Source of the DNA: a bacterium
GTDB lineage: Bacteria > Bacillota > Negativicutes > Acidaminococcales > Acidaminococcaceae
Assembly (NCBI GenBank): GCA_004562175.1
Contig: SFRS01000064.1
Span: forward strand, 1-6,285
Length of the DNA: 6,285 bases
Reading direction: 5' to 3'
This document shows, piece after piece, positions 1 through 6,285 of the stretch; the stretch's first letter is position 1; every line of letters begins with the position of its first letter. Below the pieces are notes generated by a model, which was given only the letters and a program-made list of their open reading frames with translations, had not been told where the DNA came from and searched no databases. Position numbers and translations under genes: made by a program.

Positions 1-339
1 GGAGAAGAATTTGATGCCATTGTCCTCAAAGGGATTATGGGATGCAGAAATAACCACGCCTGCGTTGGCCTTCACCACGGAGGTGAGGAAGGACACAGCC
101 GGAGTGGGCATCACGCCCAACAAATGGGCATTGCCACCGGCACTGCAAATGCCTGCGGCCAGCGCCGCCTCCAGCATTTGGCCGCTGCGACGAGTGTCGC
201 GACCGATAATAATCTTGGGAGCATGACCCTCCCTGCTAAAATATTTTGCGGCGGCATAGCCCAGCTTAAAGGCCAGCTCCGGCGTCAGCTCCACATTGGC
301 CACGCCACGCACACCATCAGTACCAAACATTCTTGCCAT
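1..339 (-). CDS. glmM: Phosphoglucosamine mutase GlmM, N-terminal part (cut by window edge)
   Basis: GlmM interconverts glucosamine-6-phosphate and glucosamine-1-phosphate in the cytoplasm, the step before UDP-GlcNAc synthesis for peptidoglycan. The first 113 codons are present and the rest lies beyond base 1. The N-terminus reads [12 protein letters not shown], the usual opening of the family, followed by [11 protein letters not shown] at about residues 43-53 and the active-site loop [18 protein letters not shown] at about 95-112. Ser100 in SASHNP aligns with the serine that is phosphorylated in characterised GlmM proteins. The ATG at 337-339 is preceded by AGGGAGGT on the minus strand (347-354) at a normal distance, which fixes the start. 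It is the last visible gene of the cdaA-cdaR cluster, separated by about 100 nt from the oxidoreductase upstream. In Bacillus, Lactococcus and others GlmM also binds and inhibits CdaA; that this holds here is inference. Confidence 0.96.
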   Translation of the reverse strand, partial: MARMFGTDGVRGVANVELTPELAFKLGYAAAKYFSREGHAPKIIIGRDTRRSGQMLEAALAAGICSAGGNAHLLGVMPTPAVSFLTSVVKANAGVVISASHNPFEDNGIKFFS

Positions 340-346
340 TATATAT

Positions 347-354
347 ACCTCCCT
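347..354 (-). promoter_or_regulatory. Shine-Dalgarno site of glmM
   Basis: The minus strand reads AGGGAGGT, a near-perfect anti-16S match, 7 nt before the glmM ATG. It is the strongest ribosome binding site on the minus strand in this window. The 340-443 spacer around it is AT-rich. I see no convincing -35/-10 pair or intrinsic terminator in that spacer, so glmM may simply be co-transcribed with the genes upstream. Confidence 0.75.
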
Positions 355-443
355 AATTTACTACTGTAAAATATGGTAAAAATTCAGTCTAAGCACGCGT
401 TAAAAAATCGCTTTTGAACGGAATGATTAATAATTTCGTATCT

Positions 444-2049
444 TTATTTTATAGGCGCAAATCTAGTCATAATTGCCCGTGCCACATGATAGCCATCCAA
501 GGCGGCGCTCATGATGCCGCCGGCGTAGCCGGCGCCCTCGCCGCAGGGGTACAGCAAATCGTGGGTCACAGAAACATAGCTTTGCCTGTCGCGCTCGATG
601 CGCACAGGGGCCGAGGTGCGCGTTTCCACGCCCGTGAGCAGTGCTCCGCCATCGTCGTAGCCCGTGAGCTTTTTGCCAAAGCTCACTATGCCCTGCCGCA
701 GCGTGTCCGTCACATAGCCGGGCAACACCTTGTCCAGCGCGCAGGCAGTCAAGCCCGGCCTGTAAGAGCCCTGCACAAGGCTCGTCAAATCCGGCGTACT
801 CTTTGCCAAAAAGCTAGCGAAATTTTGCGCCGGCGCGTGGTAATTGCCACCGCCCAGCGCAAAGGCCAAACGCTCGTACTGGCGCTGGAACTCCACGCCG
901 TCCAAGGGCTGCGCGCCGAAATCCTCGGCGCTCACGTTCACCACCAGCGCACTGTTGGCAATGCCGCTGTCGCGTTTAAACATGCTCATGCCATTCACGA
1001 CCACGCCGCCGGGCTGCGGCCACCACCTGTCCGCCCGGACACATGCAAAAGGAGTAAGCCGTGCGGCTTTTGTCAGGCGTGTGGTAGACGAGGGCGTAAT
1101 CCGCCGCTCCCAGCAAATGGTTGCCGGCAAAGCTGCCATACTGCGCCCTATCAATGAGCTCCTGGGGATGCTCGATGCGCACGCCGATGGCGAAGGGCTT
1201 GCTCACAATGCCAACGCCCTTGGCCGCCAGCATGGCGTAGGTGTCGCGGGCACTGTGCCCGCAGGCCAGCACCACGGCCCCGGCGGTGATGCGTTCACCG
1301 CTATCCAAGACCACGCCCTGCACAGTATTTCCCGCCATTACTAAATCCTTTACATGGGCTTCGTAGCGAATACTGCCGCCCAAGTCACAAATGCGCTTGC
1401 TCAAGCCTGTGACCATGGCCCGCAGCTTATCGGTGCCCACATGGGGCTTGTGCTCCCAGAGGATGTTTTCCGGCGCACCGGCGTCCACGAAAAGCTGCAA
1501 AATCTCGGCCATAACAGGGTCGTTGACGCGAGTGGTCAGCTTGCCATCGGAAAAGGTGCCGGCACCGCCCTCGCCAAACTGCACGTTGCTGGCCGGGTCA
1601 AACTCGCCCGTGCGCCAAAAGCGGTCCACATCCGTGACCCTTTGGGCCACGGGCTTGCCCCGCTCCAAAAGCAGCGGCCTATAGCCATACTCCGCCAGCT
1701 CGAGCGCTGCCAAAAGCCCTGCCGGGCCCGCACCAATCACCACCGGTGGCGCCGCCATTGGCAGCGCGCCCAGGGTAACCTCCTGCCTAGCAGGAGCCTC
1801 ATACAGCGACACATCCCGGTCCCCCAAGAGGCGCTTGCCCAAGCGACTATTTTTATTCACATCCACCTCAGCCAAAACGTGATGATTGAGGCAGATTTCG
1901 TTCTTTTTGCGTGCGTCCACCGCCTTGCGCAAAAGCTTCACCTGCCCCAAAGCGTTAGCAGGTAAGCCCAGCTTTTTGCACAGGGCCTGCTCCAAGCTGC
2001 ATTCATGGAGCAGACTAATCCGCACATTGTTGATTTTTAGCTGCATCAT
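444..2049 (-). pseudogene. NAD(P)/FAD-dependent oxidoreductase (COG2509-like), frameshifted
   Basis: This is a flavoprotein dehydrogenase of the uncharacterised COG2509 type; its substrate is unknown. The first half (2049 down to about 1015) has an N-terminal domain of about 100 residues, a dinucleotide-binding loop VVIGAGPAG near residues 103-111, an acidic residue ending the second strand (LLLERG, Glu129), the family segment FGEGGAGTFSDGKLTTR at about 158-174, and CMCPGGQVVAA at about 335-345. The frame then runs into junk and stops at 976-978. The expected continuation, PGGVVVNGMSMFKRDSG, is in another frame from about 1016 and runs to the stop at 444-446, including the C-terminal FAD motif PCGEGAGYAGG. 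The two parts give about 535 residues, the usual family length, so one intact gene was broken by a net +1 (or -2, -5, -8) change. Its ATG follows directly on the cdaR stop codon (TAAATGATG; either ATG could serve), suggesting translational coupling. It may be a pseudogene or a sequence error. Confidence 0.88.
1005..1020. repeat. GC-rich inverted repeat at the frameshift junction
   Basis: GCCGC (1005-1009) and GCGGC (1016-1020) are perfect inverted arms around a 6-nt loop. The hairpin covers the exact point where the oxidoreductase frame changes. Short GC hairpins are known spots for replication deletions and for base-calling compressions, so this could have caused either a real or an artefactual indel. 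It is probably part of the coding sequence rather than a functional element. Confidence 0.5.
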
Positions 2050-2982
2050 TTATTGACTTTGCCTTTCCACTGACAGGCGAATCTGCACCGTGCGCAGCTC
2101 AGGAATGACCTTCTCAGGCAAATCCAGCTCCGCTGCCAACACAGTACTGCCTAACAGCTTGGATACGTCCACGGGCTTGGTATTGATGGCCTTCAGCTCC
2201 TTGAGCAGGGAAGGAGGCGCCGTAATGCGCACCTTGTCCGGCAAAATTTCTGCCTTGGTCACGGTGACGCCCTTGGGCAGCTCGCCGCTGACCACCAGCT
2301 TCACAGGAATATCCACGGACAGCATCTGGCTTACCATGGTAGCCTGCACCATCACCCGTTCGGGAATAATTTTCATATTAGGAATATCATAACCATCATC
2401 ACTGACGGCCACAAGCTCGCTCTCAGCCTGGAAATCCCCCTGATGGTCCGTCACATCAATGGGAGCCACAACTTTATTGACCTTGTCAATACGGTGTGTT
2501 GCGCCACGCAGGGTAACCTCCGCCGGCGTAATGACGCTGTGACCAATGGTCAAATCGTTAGAAACAGCGCCCACAATGCGGGTGATAACGGGGACCCTCT
2601 TTTCGCTGACGGTGTCCACATAAACAGAAACCTCGCTGGGAACCACCTGCACCACATCGCCGGCCCCAAAGCTAACCTTTACCGGTACACTTTGCTGACC
2701 CTCGGTCACATTTTTCAGATTCAGGGAGGCCGTAATTTTGTTTTCTAAATTATCGCTGACCTTGGTTCTGGTACCACGAATCTTCACCACAACCTTATTA
2801 GGCACATTGAAAACCATCATATTGCTGGGCAAATTCATCTGCTGCAGCCGCACCTCCACATTGCGCTCCACAATGGGATTTTGGTCCGTCATTACATAAA
2901 CCCACAAACCACAGGCCACCAAAAGGCAGATGACGCGAGCAAGCAAATTTTCCTTGCGTATTAAATCCTCGAAAAATCTCAT
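2050..2982 (-). CDS. cdaR: YbbR-domain membrane protein CdaR, CdaA regulator
   Basis: CdaR (YbbR) is a membrane-anchored extracytoplasmic protein that interacts with the diadenylate cyclase CdaA and modulates c-di-AMP synthesis. The 310-residue product has a short cytoplasmic N-terminus with basic residues and one membrane segment at about residues 13-31 (ARVICLLVACGLWVYVM). Three beta-rich YbbR-type repeats follow, at about 38-123, 128-216 and 222-306, each beginning with a pattern like the RNVEVRL or VDIPVKL segment and each holding a P-x-x-V-x-V type strand near its end (PSEVSVYVD, PERVMVQAT). The count of three repeats is my reading by eye; family members often have three or four. The ATG overlaps the cdaA stop codon by 4 nt (ATGA), with GGTGAG (2988-2993) inside the cdaA end as its ribosome site, so the two are translationally coupled. 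The stop codon abuts the start of the oxidoreductase gene. Confidence 0.93.
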   Translation of the reverse strand: MRFFEDLIRKENLLARVICLLVACGLWVYVMTDQNPIVERNVEVRLQQMNLPSNMMVFNVPNKVVVKIRGTRTKVSDNLENKITASLNLKNVTEGQQSVPVKVSFGAGDVVQVVPSEVSVYVDTVSEKRVPVITRIVGAVSNDLTIGHSVITPAEVTLRGATHRIDKVNKVVAPIDVTDHQGDFQAESELVAVSDDGYDIPNMKIIPERVMVQATMVSQMLSVDIPVKLVVSGELPKGVTVTKAEILPDKVRITAPPSLLKELKAINTKPVDVSKLLGSTVLAAELDLPEKVIPELRTVQIRLSVERQSQ

Positions 2983-3818
2983 TTTTTCTCACCGCCCAAC
3001 ATGCCCTTGATTTTATCCAGCAGATTATCCTTGCTGGATGTATGCGGCTGCACAATAGCATTGCGCAAAATATCCTTCACATCATCCACAGTCAAATAGC
3101 GCATGAGCTCGCCGTTGCGGGCAATGGAAATAGCACCTGTTTCCTCGCTGACCACCAGCACCATGGCGTCGGATTGCTCGGACATACCAATGGCGGCCCG
3201 GTGGCGGGTGCCCAGCTCCTGGCTCAAATTGCGGTTTTCTGTGAGGGGCAACAGGCAGCAGGCTGCCACCACCCGATTGCCACGAATAACAACCGCACCA
3301 TCGTGCAGGGGAGTATCCTTGACAAAAATATTTTGAATCAAGCCGCTGCTTACTAGGCCATCGATGGGCACACCGGTCTCAATGCGCTCCACAAGACCCG
3401 TAGCACGCTCAAAAACCATCAGCGCGCCCACCTTAGCAGCGCTCATAACCTTGGTAGCATGGGCCACTGCCTCCAGCATATCATCCAGCTCCTGCTCGTC
3501 CAGCTCGCTGCCCTTGCGAAAGAGCTTGCCACGGCCGATTTGCTCCAAAGCACGGCGCAGCTCCGGCTGGAAAACGACGGGCAGGGCTACCATGATCACC
3601 GTCATGCTCTTTTCCAACAGCCAGCTAATAACATGCAGATTCAGGGTGCGACAAATAATCATAAAGGCCACCAGCACCAAAAGGCCCTTGACCAAGGTTG
3701 CCGCACGGGTGTTCTTCAGCATCAAATATAAACGATAGAGGAAATAGGCCACCACCACAATATCGATAATATCAAGAATACCGATAGTGGCAATCAAGCC
3801 CTGCAGTTGTACAATCAT
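2979..3818 (-). CDS. cdaA: Diadenylate cyclase CdaA (c-di-AMP synthase)
   Basis: CdaA condenses two ATP into cyclic di-AMP, a second messenger controlling potassium and osmolyte transport and cell-wall homeostasis. From the ATG at 3818 the protein has 279 residues, close to the family norm of about 270. Three hydrophobic segments lie at about residues 14-34, 40-57 and 64-82. They are followed by the conserved linker QPELRRALEQIGRG and the cytoplasmic DAC domain. Both nucleotide-binding motifs are intact: LHDGAVVI with Asp-Gly-Ala at 173-175, and GTRHRAA with Arg-His-Arg at 205-207. An upstream in-frame GTG at 3825-3827 would add three residues, but that GTG lies within the AGGTGA that sits 6 nt before the ATG, so I prefer the ATG. 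cdaA heads the cdaA-cdaR-oxidoreductase-glmM cluster, 54 nt after lepA. Confidence 0.96.
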   Translation of the reverse strand: MIVQLQGLIATIGILDIIDIVVVAYFLYRLYLMLKNTRAATLVKGLLVLVAFMIICRTLNLHVISWLLEKSMTVIMVALPVVFQPELRRALEQIGRGKLFRKGSELDEQELDDMLEAVAHATKVMSAAKVGALMVFERATGLVERIETGVPIDGLVSSGLIQNIFVKDTPLHDGAVVIRGNRVVAACCLLPLTENRNLSQELGTRHRAAIGMSEQSDAMVLVVSEETGAISIARNGELMRYLTVDDVKDILRNAIVQPHTSSKDNLLDKIKGMLGGEKK

Positions 3819-3824
3819 AGATTT

Positions 3825-3830
3825 CACCTA
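3825..3830 (-). promoter_or_regulatory. Shine-Dalgarno site of cdaA that decides the start
   Basis: AGGTGA on the minus strand lies 6 nt before the ATG at 3816-3818. The alternative GTG start (3825-3827) would use part of this same site as its start codon and has only weak purine content further upstream, so the site supports the ATG. Confidence 0.6.
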
Positions 3831-3843
3831 CCATGTCATATCT

Positions 3844-3871
3844 ATACTATAAACAGTTTAGAAGGTATCAA
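3844..3871 (-). promoter_or_regulatory. Possible weak promoter of the cdaA cluster
   Basis: On the minus strand TTGATA (3866-3871) is followed after 16 nt by TAGTAT (3844-3849), a plausible but imperfect sigma-A pair just after the lepA stop. A nearby TATAGT fits the -10 better but is only 14 nt from the -35. No terminator is visible between lepA and cdaA, so read-through from lepA is an equally good explanation of cdaA expression. Confidence 0.3.
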
Positions 3872-3872
3872 C

Positions 3873-5669
3873 TTAATCCATCTTGAGAATCGCCATGAAG
3901 GCCTCTTGCGGCAGCTCCACGCTCCCCACCTGCTTCATGCGCTTTTTGCCTTCCTTTTGCTTCTCCAGCAGCTTGCGCTTACGGCTGATATCGCCGCCAT
4001 AGCACTTGGCCAGCACGTCCTTGCGCATAGCGCGCACATTCTCGCGGGCAATAACCTTGTTACCAATGGCTGCCTGCACGGGGATTTCGAACATCTGGCG
4101 CGGGATAATGCTGCGCAGCTTTTCTACCAGCTGGCGACCGCGCACCTGGGCGCTTTCCTTGTGCACAATGGCGCTCAAGGCGTCCACGGGCTCGCCGTTC
4201 AAAAGGATATCCACCTTCACCAAATTGGAATAACGATAGCCGCTAAGCTCGTAGTCCAGGGAGGCATAGCCGCGGGTAGCGGATTTCAGTCTATCAAAAT
4301 AGTCGAAAATAATTTCGCTCAAGGGCAGGGCATAGTGAATCATGACGCGGGTATCATCAAGATAGGTCATGTTGTCATATTCACCGCGCTTTTCCTGGCT
4401 CAGCTCCATAACCGCGCCCACATAATCCTTGGGCACAATGATGGTGGCGTTCACATAGGGCTCCTCCACGTGGTCAATGACCGTGGGGTCCGGGAAGAGG
4501 GAAGGATTATCCACCATTTCCACATCGCCGTTAGTACGAATTACTTCGTAAATAACGTTGGGGGCGGTGGTAATCAAGGCCAGATTATATTCACGCTCCA
4601 GACGCTCCTTGATGACATCCATATGCAAAAGGCCCAAGAAGCCGCAGCGGAAGCCAAAGCCCAAGGCAGTGGAGGTTTCAGGCTCGAACACCAAGGAAGC
4701 ATCGTTGAGCTGCAGCTTTTCCAAGGCGTCCCGCAAATTGTCGTAATCGCTGTTTTCCACAGGATAAAGGCCGCAGTAAACCATGGGAGTGGCCTTGCGA
4801 TAGCCGGGTAGAGCGCGCTCCGCCGGACGATTGGCGTCGGTGACAGTGTCGCCCACGCGAGCATCCCGCACGTTTTTGATGCTGGCAGCAAAGAAGCCAA
4901 CCTGGCCCTCCTCCAGCTCCTCCACGTTCACAATGCCGGGCTTGAAATAGCCCACCTCGGTGACCTCGAACTCGGCACCGGTAGCCATCATGCGAATTTT
5001 CATACCCTTTCTGATGCGTCCTTCCATGACGCGGATATAAAGCACAACGCCCTTATAAGCATCGAACTTGGAGTCGAAAACAAGAGCCTTCAAGGGTGCT
5101 TCGCTGTCGCCCTCCGGAGCAGGAATGCGCTCCACGATGGCCTCCAAAACCTCCTCGATACCAAGGCCGGTTTTCGCACTGCACAGCACAGCGTCGCTGG
5201 CATCAATACCGATGACATCCTCGATTTCCTTCTTCACATGCTCCGGGTCAGCGCTGGGTAAATCGATTTTATTGATAACGGGAATAATTTCCAAATCATT
5301 GTCCAGGGCCAGATACACATTAGCCAAGGTTTGGGCTTCAATGCCTTGCGTGGCGTCGATGACCAAGAGGGCGCCCTCACAGGCTGCCAAAGCGCGGGAC
5401 ACCTCATAGGTGAAGTCCACATGGCCGGGGGTGTCGATGAAGTTCAGCATATATTCCTCCCCGTTACGAGCCTTATACATGCTGCGCACAGCCTGAGCTT
5501 TGATAGTAATACCACGCTCACGCTCCAAATCCATGGAGTCCAAAATTTGCTCCTCCATCTCTCTTTTGCTCAATGTTCCAGTATATTCTATCAATCTGTC
5601 AGCCAGCGTAGATTTGCCATGATCTATATGGGCAATAATAGAAAAGTTGCGGATATTTTTTCCAATCAT
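3873..5669 (-). CDS. lepA: Elongation factor 4 (LepA), ribosome-associated GTPase
   Basis: LepA is a translational GTPase that acts on the ribosome in initiation, 30S biogenesis or back-translocation; its precise role is still debated. The 598-residue product is full length for the family (about 600). The G domain is complete: G1 AHIDHGKST at 13-21, G2 RGITI at 52-56, G3 DTPGH at 79-83, G4 NKID at 133-136 and G5 SAK at 164-166. A beta-barrel domain II covers roughly 190-285. EF-G-like domains follow, with [21 protein letters not shown] at about 340-360. The family-specific basic C-terminal domain is present, with [18 protein letters not shown] at about 555-572 and a methionine-containing end near [13 protein letters not shown]. 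The ATG at 5667-5669 gives the standard [18 protein letters not shown] start; its AAAGGAG site (5684-5690) is 14 nt upstream, a rather long spacing. The gene diverges from rpsT and precedes the cdaA cluster. Confidence 0.98.
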   Translation of the reverse strand: MIGKNIRNFSIIAHIDHGKSTLADRLIEYTGTLSKREMEEQILDSMDLERERGITIKAQAVRSMYKARNGEEYMLNFIDTPGHVDFTYEVSRALAACEGALLVIDATQGIEAQTLANVYLALDNDLEIIPVINKIDLPSADPEHVKKEIEDVIGIDASDAVLCSAKTGLGIEEVLEAIVERIPAPEGDSEAPLKALVFDSKFDAYKGVVLYIRVMEGRIRKGMKIRMMATGAEFEVTEVGYFKPGIVNVEELEEGQVGFFAASIKNVRDARVGDTVTDANRPAERALPGYRKATPMVYCGLYPVENSDYDNLRDALEKLQLNDASLVFEPETSTALGFGFRCGFLGLLHMDVIKERLEREYNLALITTAPNVIYEVIRTNGDVEMVDNPSLFPDPTVIDHVEEPYVNATIIVPKDYVGAVMELSQEKRGEYDNMTYLDDTRVMIHYALPLSEIIFDYFDRLKSATRGYASLDYELSGYRYSNLVKVDILLNGEPVDALSAIVHKESAQVRGRQLVEKLRSIIPRQMFEIPVQAAIGNKVIARENVRAMRKDVLAKCYGGDISRKRKLLEKQKEGKKRMKQVGSVELPQEAFMAILKMD

Positions 5670-5720
5670 AGAAATGCTCTAAGCTCCTTTTGCAGAATAG
5701 TTATTTTTTCAGTATTAATT

Positions 5721-5750
5721 ATTATAACATTTTACAGTCAAGGCTGTAAA
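5721..5750 (-). promoter_or_regulatory. lepA promoter (sigma-A type, extended -10)
   Basis: On the minus strand TTTACA (5745-5750) is followed after 18 nt by a perfect TATAAT (5721-5726), with TGT directly before it forming an extended -10. The predicted transcript starts near 5714 and has a leader of about 45 nt to the lepA ATG. The -35 hexamer lies within the right arm of an inverted repeat (5731-5750), so a bound protein there could block the promoter. Confidence 0.8.
5731..5750. repeat. Inverted repeat across the lepA promoter
   Basis: TTTACAG (5731-5737) and CTGTAAA (5744-5750) are perfect 7-nt inverted arms separated by 6 nt. The right arm contains the lepA -35 and the left arm lies in the spacer. 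It may be an operator or a chance consequence of the TTTACA-type -35. It is not a terminator, since no T-run follows on either strand. Confidence 0.45.
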
Positions 5751-5858
5751 CAATAAAGCGAGCAAACTCCATTTTTCTTCAGCGCAGGCCTTGCTTCTCC
5801 GACCTTCGGCGTGCAGCAATACACTTTTGCCGGCTGCCCCAGGCCTCTCCTTAATCTC
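5751..5858. other. Core of the lepA-rpsT divergent spacer, no gene seen
   Basis: About 108 nt lie between the lepA -35 and the palindrome before rpsT. The plus strand is pyrimidine-rich in places. The only local structure is a short CCGA-CCT-TCGG hairpin at 5799-5809. No promoter, RNA gene or credible coding frame is seen; a 16-codon minus-strand frame running into the lepA promoter has no supporting ribosome site worth calling. Confidence 0.5.
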
Positions 5859-5874
5859 TGTAAATATTTTTACA
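5859..5874. repeat. Palindrome upstream of the rpsT -35 (possible operator)
   Basis: TGTAAA (5859-5864), 4 nt, then TTTACA (5869-5874) form a perfect 6-4-6 palindrome ending 6 nt before the rpsT -35. The geometry resembles operators of the redox repressor Rex, whose core is TGTGAA or TGTTAA with a 4-nt spacer, but one base in each half differs. AT-rich palindromes like this also arise by chance. Confidence 0.35.
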
Positions 5875-5880
5875 AACCCC

Positions 5881-5909
5881 TTGCGCTAAGGGCGTGAATA
5901 TGTTAGAAT
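5881..5909 (+). promoter_or_regulatory. rpsT promoter (sigma-A type, extended -10)
   Basis: TTGCGC (5881-5886) is followed after 17 nt by TAGAAT (5904-5909), with TGT immediately before the -10. Transcription should start near 5916, giving a leader of about 30 nt that carries the ribosome site. This is the only good plus-strand promoter in the window and fits a strongly expressed ribosomal protein gene. Confidence 0.75.
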
Positions 5910-5929
5910 ATTGCAGTACAAGAATTATC

Positions 5930-5937
5930 AGGAGGTG
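5930..5937 (+). promoter_or_regulatory. Strong Shine-Dalgarno site before the TTG start of rpsT
   Basis: AGGAGGTG is essentially a perfect match to the 16S 3' end and lies 7 nt before the TTG at 5945-5947. This strong site compensates for the weak start codon and confirms that start, since no in-frame ATG or GTG near it would give an S20-like N-terminus. Confidence 0.85.
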
Positions 5938-5944
5938 AAATTCG

Positions 5945-6208
5945 TTGCCGAACATTAAATCTTCCATCCGCAGTGTAAAGACCGACGCAGAACGTCGTGC
6001 AAAGAACGCTCCGGTTAAAGCAGCTGTTCGTAATGCTTCCCGTAAAGTAGTTGCTATGACTGAAACCGCAGCTAAAGAAGACGCTCAAGCTACTCTGGCT
6101 GTTGCTTCCGGTTTGCTCGATAAAGCAGCTCGCAAAGGCATTATCCACAAGAATGCTGCAGCTCGCAAAAAATCCAGACTTGCAAAAAAAGTAAATGCTA
6201 TGGCTTAA
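5945..6208 (+). CDS. rpsT: 30S ribosomal protein S20
   Basis: S20 is a small basic primary binder of 16S rRNA (5' domain and the base of helix 44) needed for early 30S assembly. The 87-residue product begins (M)PNIKSSIRSVKTDAERRAKN, the typical S20 opening. It is Ala/Lys/Arg-rich throughout and ends with the usual basic tail, IIHKNAAARKKSRLAKKVNA. The length matches the family (about 85-90). Translation starts at TTG, as it also does in Escherichia coli rpsT, where the poor start codon takes part in translational autoregulation by S20; whether that applies here is inference. Codon use favours A/T-ending codons more than the minus-strand genes, as expected for a highly expressed gene. It is a single-gene unit with its own promoter and terminator, divergent from lepA. 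Confidence 0.97.
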   Translation: MPNIKSSIRSVKTDAERRAKNAPVKAAVRNASRKVVAMTETAAKEDAQATLAVASGLLDKAARKGIIHKNAAARKKSRLAKKVNAMA

Positions 6209-6210
6209 TC

Positions 6211-6225
6211 CACGTAGCTAACGTG
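6211..6225 (+). repeat. Small inverted repeat after rpsT stop
   Basis: CACGT (6211-6215) and ACGTG (6221-6225) are inverted arms around AGCTA, just after the rpsT stop codon. In RNA this is a weak 5-bp hairpin with no T-run, so it is not a second terminator. It may protect the 3' end or be chance. Confidence 0.3.
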
Positions 6226-6240
6226 ACTTTTACAAGACTG

Positions 6241-6266
6241 ACCTGCTCTTCGGAGCAGGTTTTTTT
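6241..6266 (+). terminator. Intrinsic terminator of rpsT
   Basis: ACCTGCTC (6241-6248), a TTCG tetraloop (6249-6252) and GAGCAGGT (6253-6260) form a perfect 8-bp stem, followed by a T-run to 6266. The C(UUCG)G loop is especially stable. It lies about 30 nt after the rpsT stop codon and should end that transcript efficiently. Confidence 0.95.
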
Positions 6267-6285
6267 GTTTTGGCAAGCAATAATA

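Noticed and set aside
976..1020. Programmed ribosomal frameshifting at the oxidoreductase junction
   Set aside because: No slippery heptamer, and the alignment needs missing residues (about 8 nt) rather than a simple slip; deletion or sequence error is simpler.
444..1154. Separate 236-residue protein starting at the ATG near 1154
   Set aside because: Residues before about 1016 are out-of-frame translation of the upstream oxidoreductase coding sequence; only the part from QPGGVVVNGM onward is real, as the broken gene's C-terminal half.
414..1157. 247-codon plus-strand frame opposite the oxidoreductase
   Set aside because: Shadow of the conserved minus-strand flavoprotein; Arg/His/Ala-rich product without family features.
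1354..1965. 203-codon plus-strand frame
   Set aside because: Antisense to the FAD-binding half of the oxidoreductase, whose motifs are clearly real on the minus strand.
3807..4811. 334-codon open frame on the plus strand opposite lepA and the start of cdaA
   Set aside because: It is antisense to the highly conserved lepA sequence, has a His/Gln/Ala-rich composition typical of shadow frames, no ribosome site and no recognisable domain.
5799..5809. CCGA-CCT-TCGG hairpin as a lepA-side or rpsT-side terminator
   Set aside because: Only a 4-bp stem and no T-run on either strand.
5903..6148. 81-codon minus-strand frame over rpsT
   Set aside because: Antisense to the unmistakable S20 gene.

Overview
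The window carries housekeeping genes of a bacterium, most likely a member of the Bacillota and plausibly the class Negativicutes. The evidence is the cdaA-cdaR-(FAD oxidoreductase)-glmM order, the purine-rich Shine-Dalgarno sites, the sigma-A-type promoters and the close divergence of lepA and rpsT. The lineage is inferred from protein character and gene order; no marker in the window fixes it. Base composition is fairly even, and there are no insertion sequences, tRNAs, rRNAs or CRISPR arrays.

Layout, right to left on the minus strand: lepA (elongation factor 4, complete) is read from a clear extended -10 promoter. It is followed after a 54-nt gap by the c-di-AMP module: cdaA (diadenylate cyclase), cdaR (YbbR-domain membrane regulator, 4-nt overlap with cdaA), a COG2509-type FAD-dependent oxidoreductase that starts directly at the cdaR stop codon, and then after about 100 nt the first 113 codons of glmM (phosphoglucosamine mutase), which runs off the left edge. 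On the plus strand at the right end, rpsT (ribosomal protein S20) is transcribed divergently from lepA, with its own promoter, a TTG start and a strong UUCG-loop intrinsic terminator.

How the genes work together: CdaA makes the second messenger c-di-AMP at the membrane. CdaR is its membrane partner. GlmM makes glucosamine-1-phosphate for peptidoglycan and, in the bacteria studied, also binds and inhibits CdaA. The cluster therefore links cell-wall precursor supply to c-di-AMP synthesis. The oxidoreductase lies inside this otherwise conserved trio, and its role there is unknown.

The main anomaly is in the oxidoreductase. Its reading frame is broken near 1010-1020, and the two halves in different frames together make a normal-length family member. 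This is either a pseudogene, a recent deletion, or a sequencing error in a GC-rich hairpin. I found no convincing undescribed system. The remaining points of interest are palindromes in the lepA-rpsT divergent region and the position of the oxidoreductase in the operon.
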